7,294 nucleotides of DNA from the NCBI GenBank assembly GCA_004561775.1, contig SFUD01000030.1:1-7294 (forward strand). The letters run 5' to 3'. Below, piece after piece: positions 6,297 to 7,294 of the stretch. Source of the stretch: a bacterium. GTDB taxonomy: Bacteria; Bacteroidota; Bacteroidia; Bacteroidales; UBA932. The translations under genes were made by a program, and so were the position numbers. Position 1 is the first letter of the stretch. Each line of letters opens with the position of its first letter. The notes below the pieces were generated by a model. It saw nothing but the letters and a program-made list of their open reading frames with translations, searched no databases and was not told the DNA's origin.

Positions 6297-7294
6297 ATGT
6301 TTCTGGCACTGATATTCTCGTTGATTACTGCAACGGCAGCAAACCTGCAGGTGAGCGACTCCGCGCAATTCCGTTTGCCGCTTGAGATTCCTGCAAACTT
6401 CTCAGGCAACTATGGGGAGCTTAGAAGCAACCATTTTCATAGCGGGCTGGATTTCCGCACGGGCGGCGCAATAGGGCTTAAGGTTATTGCCCCGGCAGAT
6501 GGTTATATCTCTAGGGTCTCCATATCTCCCTACGGCTATGGCAGGGCTCTCTACATAACCCATTACAATGGTTACACTACAGTATACGGACACCTTGACG
6601 GATTCTCAAAAGAGCTAAATTCCATCATTCTCTCCAAACAGCACGAGATGGAGGAATCCAATCTGGATTTTACTATGGACGAGAGCGTTATGCCGGTCAA
6701 GGCAGGAGATGTGGTGGCATATACAGGCAACACCGGGTCATCGGGAGGACCACACCTGCACTATGAGATTCGCAACACCCTAAGCGAGACTCCGCTGGAT
6801 GCCCTTGCAAGGGGCTTTGTCCGCACCACAGATACGCGCAAGCCGGAGATTCGCAGAACTGCCATAATTGGATGCGACAGCATTGGCGGAGTACTGCAGC
6901 TCTCGGGATTCAAATATGCCGGAGAGGTTACAAAGGTGCCGCAAAGGTTTATTGTGGCTGTAGATGCCGTAGACCGCCAGGAGGGCACACCGGCTGCTCT
7001 GGCAGTAAAGGAGTATACCTATTATATAGATAGCACCAAATTCTTTTACCTTAACATTGGCGAGGTTCCCTTTGAGAAGGGAAGGTACATTAACTCCCTT
7101 ATCTACTACCCTCACAGGGCTCAGGGTGGAGCAGCTATGATTCAGAGTCTTGTGGAGGAGGGGAATATGCTAAGTGACAGAATAGTAGCGCTAAACAACG
7201 GAATAGTTGAACTTAAGGATACCTGCACGCACCGCCTTCGCATAGAGGTTGCAGACTACGCAGGCAACCGAAGCACACGCAGCTACAGAATCCG
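6297..7294 (+). CDS. M23 (LytM-type) zinc metallopeptidase, 3' end outside window
   Basis: An open frame of 332 codons runs to the window edge. The peptidase domain near the N-terminus has all expected residues: zinc ligands His48 and Asp52 (HSGLD), His155 in HLH (153-155), and the likely catalytic His99 (YGHLD) and His153; a GNTGSSGGPHLHYEIR block confirms the family. These enzymes cut peptide cross-links of peptidoglycan, or act as catalytic or regulatory LytM factors in the periplasm. After residue 190 comes a beta-rich region with a DxxxPEI-type junction and Ig-like strands (VAVDAVDRQ, IEVADYAGN), typical of larger Bacteroidota M23 proteins. Residues 1-15 (MFLALIFSLITATAA) are a probable signal peptide core but lack positive charges. 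The start at 6297 is the only ATG after the in-frame TAA of dnaJ. Placement 15 nt behind dnaJ suggests co-transcription with the chaperone genes. Confidence 0.9.
   Translation, partial: MFLALIFSLITATAANLQVSDSAQFRLPLEIPANFSGNYGELRSNHFHSGLDFRTGGAIGLKVIAPADGYISRVSISPYGYGRALYITHYNGYTTVYGHLDGFSKELNSIILSKQHEMEESNLDFTMDESVMPVKAGDVVAYTGNTGSSGGPHLHYEIRNTLSETPLDALARGFVRTTDTRKPEIRRTAIIGCDSIGGVLQLSGFKYAGEVTKVPQRFIVAVDAVDRQEGTPAALAVKEYTYYIDSTKFFYLNIGEVPFEKGRYINSLIYYPHRAQGGAAMIQSLVEEGNMLSDRIVALNNGIVELKDTCTHRLRIEVADYAGNRSTRSYRI

Noticed and set aside
1..7294. CRISPR array, tRNA, insertion sequence or attachment site
   Set aside because: No regularly spaced long repeats, cloverleaf sequences, transposase genes or terminal inverted repeats were seen.

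Overview
The window looks like a piece of chromosome from an uncultured member of the Bacteroidota, most likely Bacteroidales. Support comes from two minus-strand promoters with the Bacteroidota -7 box (TAnnTTTG), the lack of Shine-Dalgarno sequences before the genes, and a GrpE/DnaJ pair and M23 peptidase of the type seen in that phylum. Codon use leans to GAG, AAG, AGA/AGG and ATA. The exact genus cannot be told from the sequence. There are no tRNA or rRNA genes, insertion sequences or CRISPR arrays.

Left part (1-3530), minus strand. Two tightly coupled genes are read leftward. The first (3394 to 2324) encodes a 356-residue protein with a striking RDHSFGxRDW motif. The second starts 2 nt after its stop (2321 down to the window edge) and encodes a PEP-synthase/rifampin-phosphotransferase-type enzyme: ATP-grasp domain, central helical domain, and swivelling phospho-histidine domain with His750. 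From memory of the family, some animal 'putative phosphoenolpyruvate synthases' carry these two modules as one fused protein. The pair therefore looks like a bacterial split version of a two-part dikinase whose substrate is unknown. It is the most interesting system in the window. It has its own -7 box and an operator-like inverted repeat at the expected transcription start.

Middle part (3457-4343). A TauE/SafE (TSUP) membrane transporter gene is also on the minus strand. It has its own promoter and ends in a clear intrinsic terminator, so it is a separate unit upstream of the dikinase pair.

Right part (4411-7294), plus strand, divergent from the transporter. grpE, dnaJ and an M23 (LytM-type) peptidase gene lie with gaps of 12 and 15 nt and probably form one operon. 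GrpE and DnaJ are the nucleotide-exchange factor and J-protein of the DnaK chaperone; dnaK itself is not in the window. The leader before grpE holds a good match to a sigma-54 promoter (TGGCA-N6-TTGCA, GG-N10-GC) rather than the usual Bacteroidota box. The M23 gene runs off the right edge, and the dikinase gene runs off the left edge.
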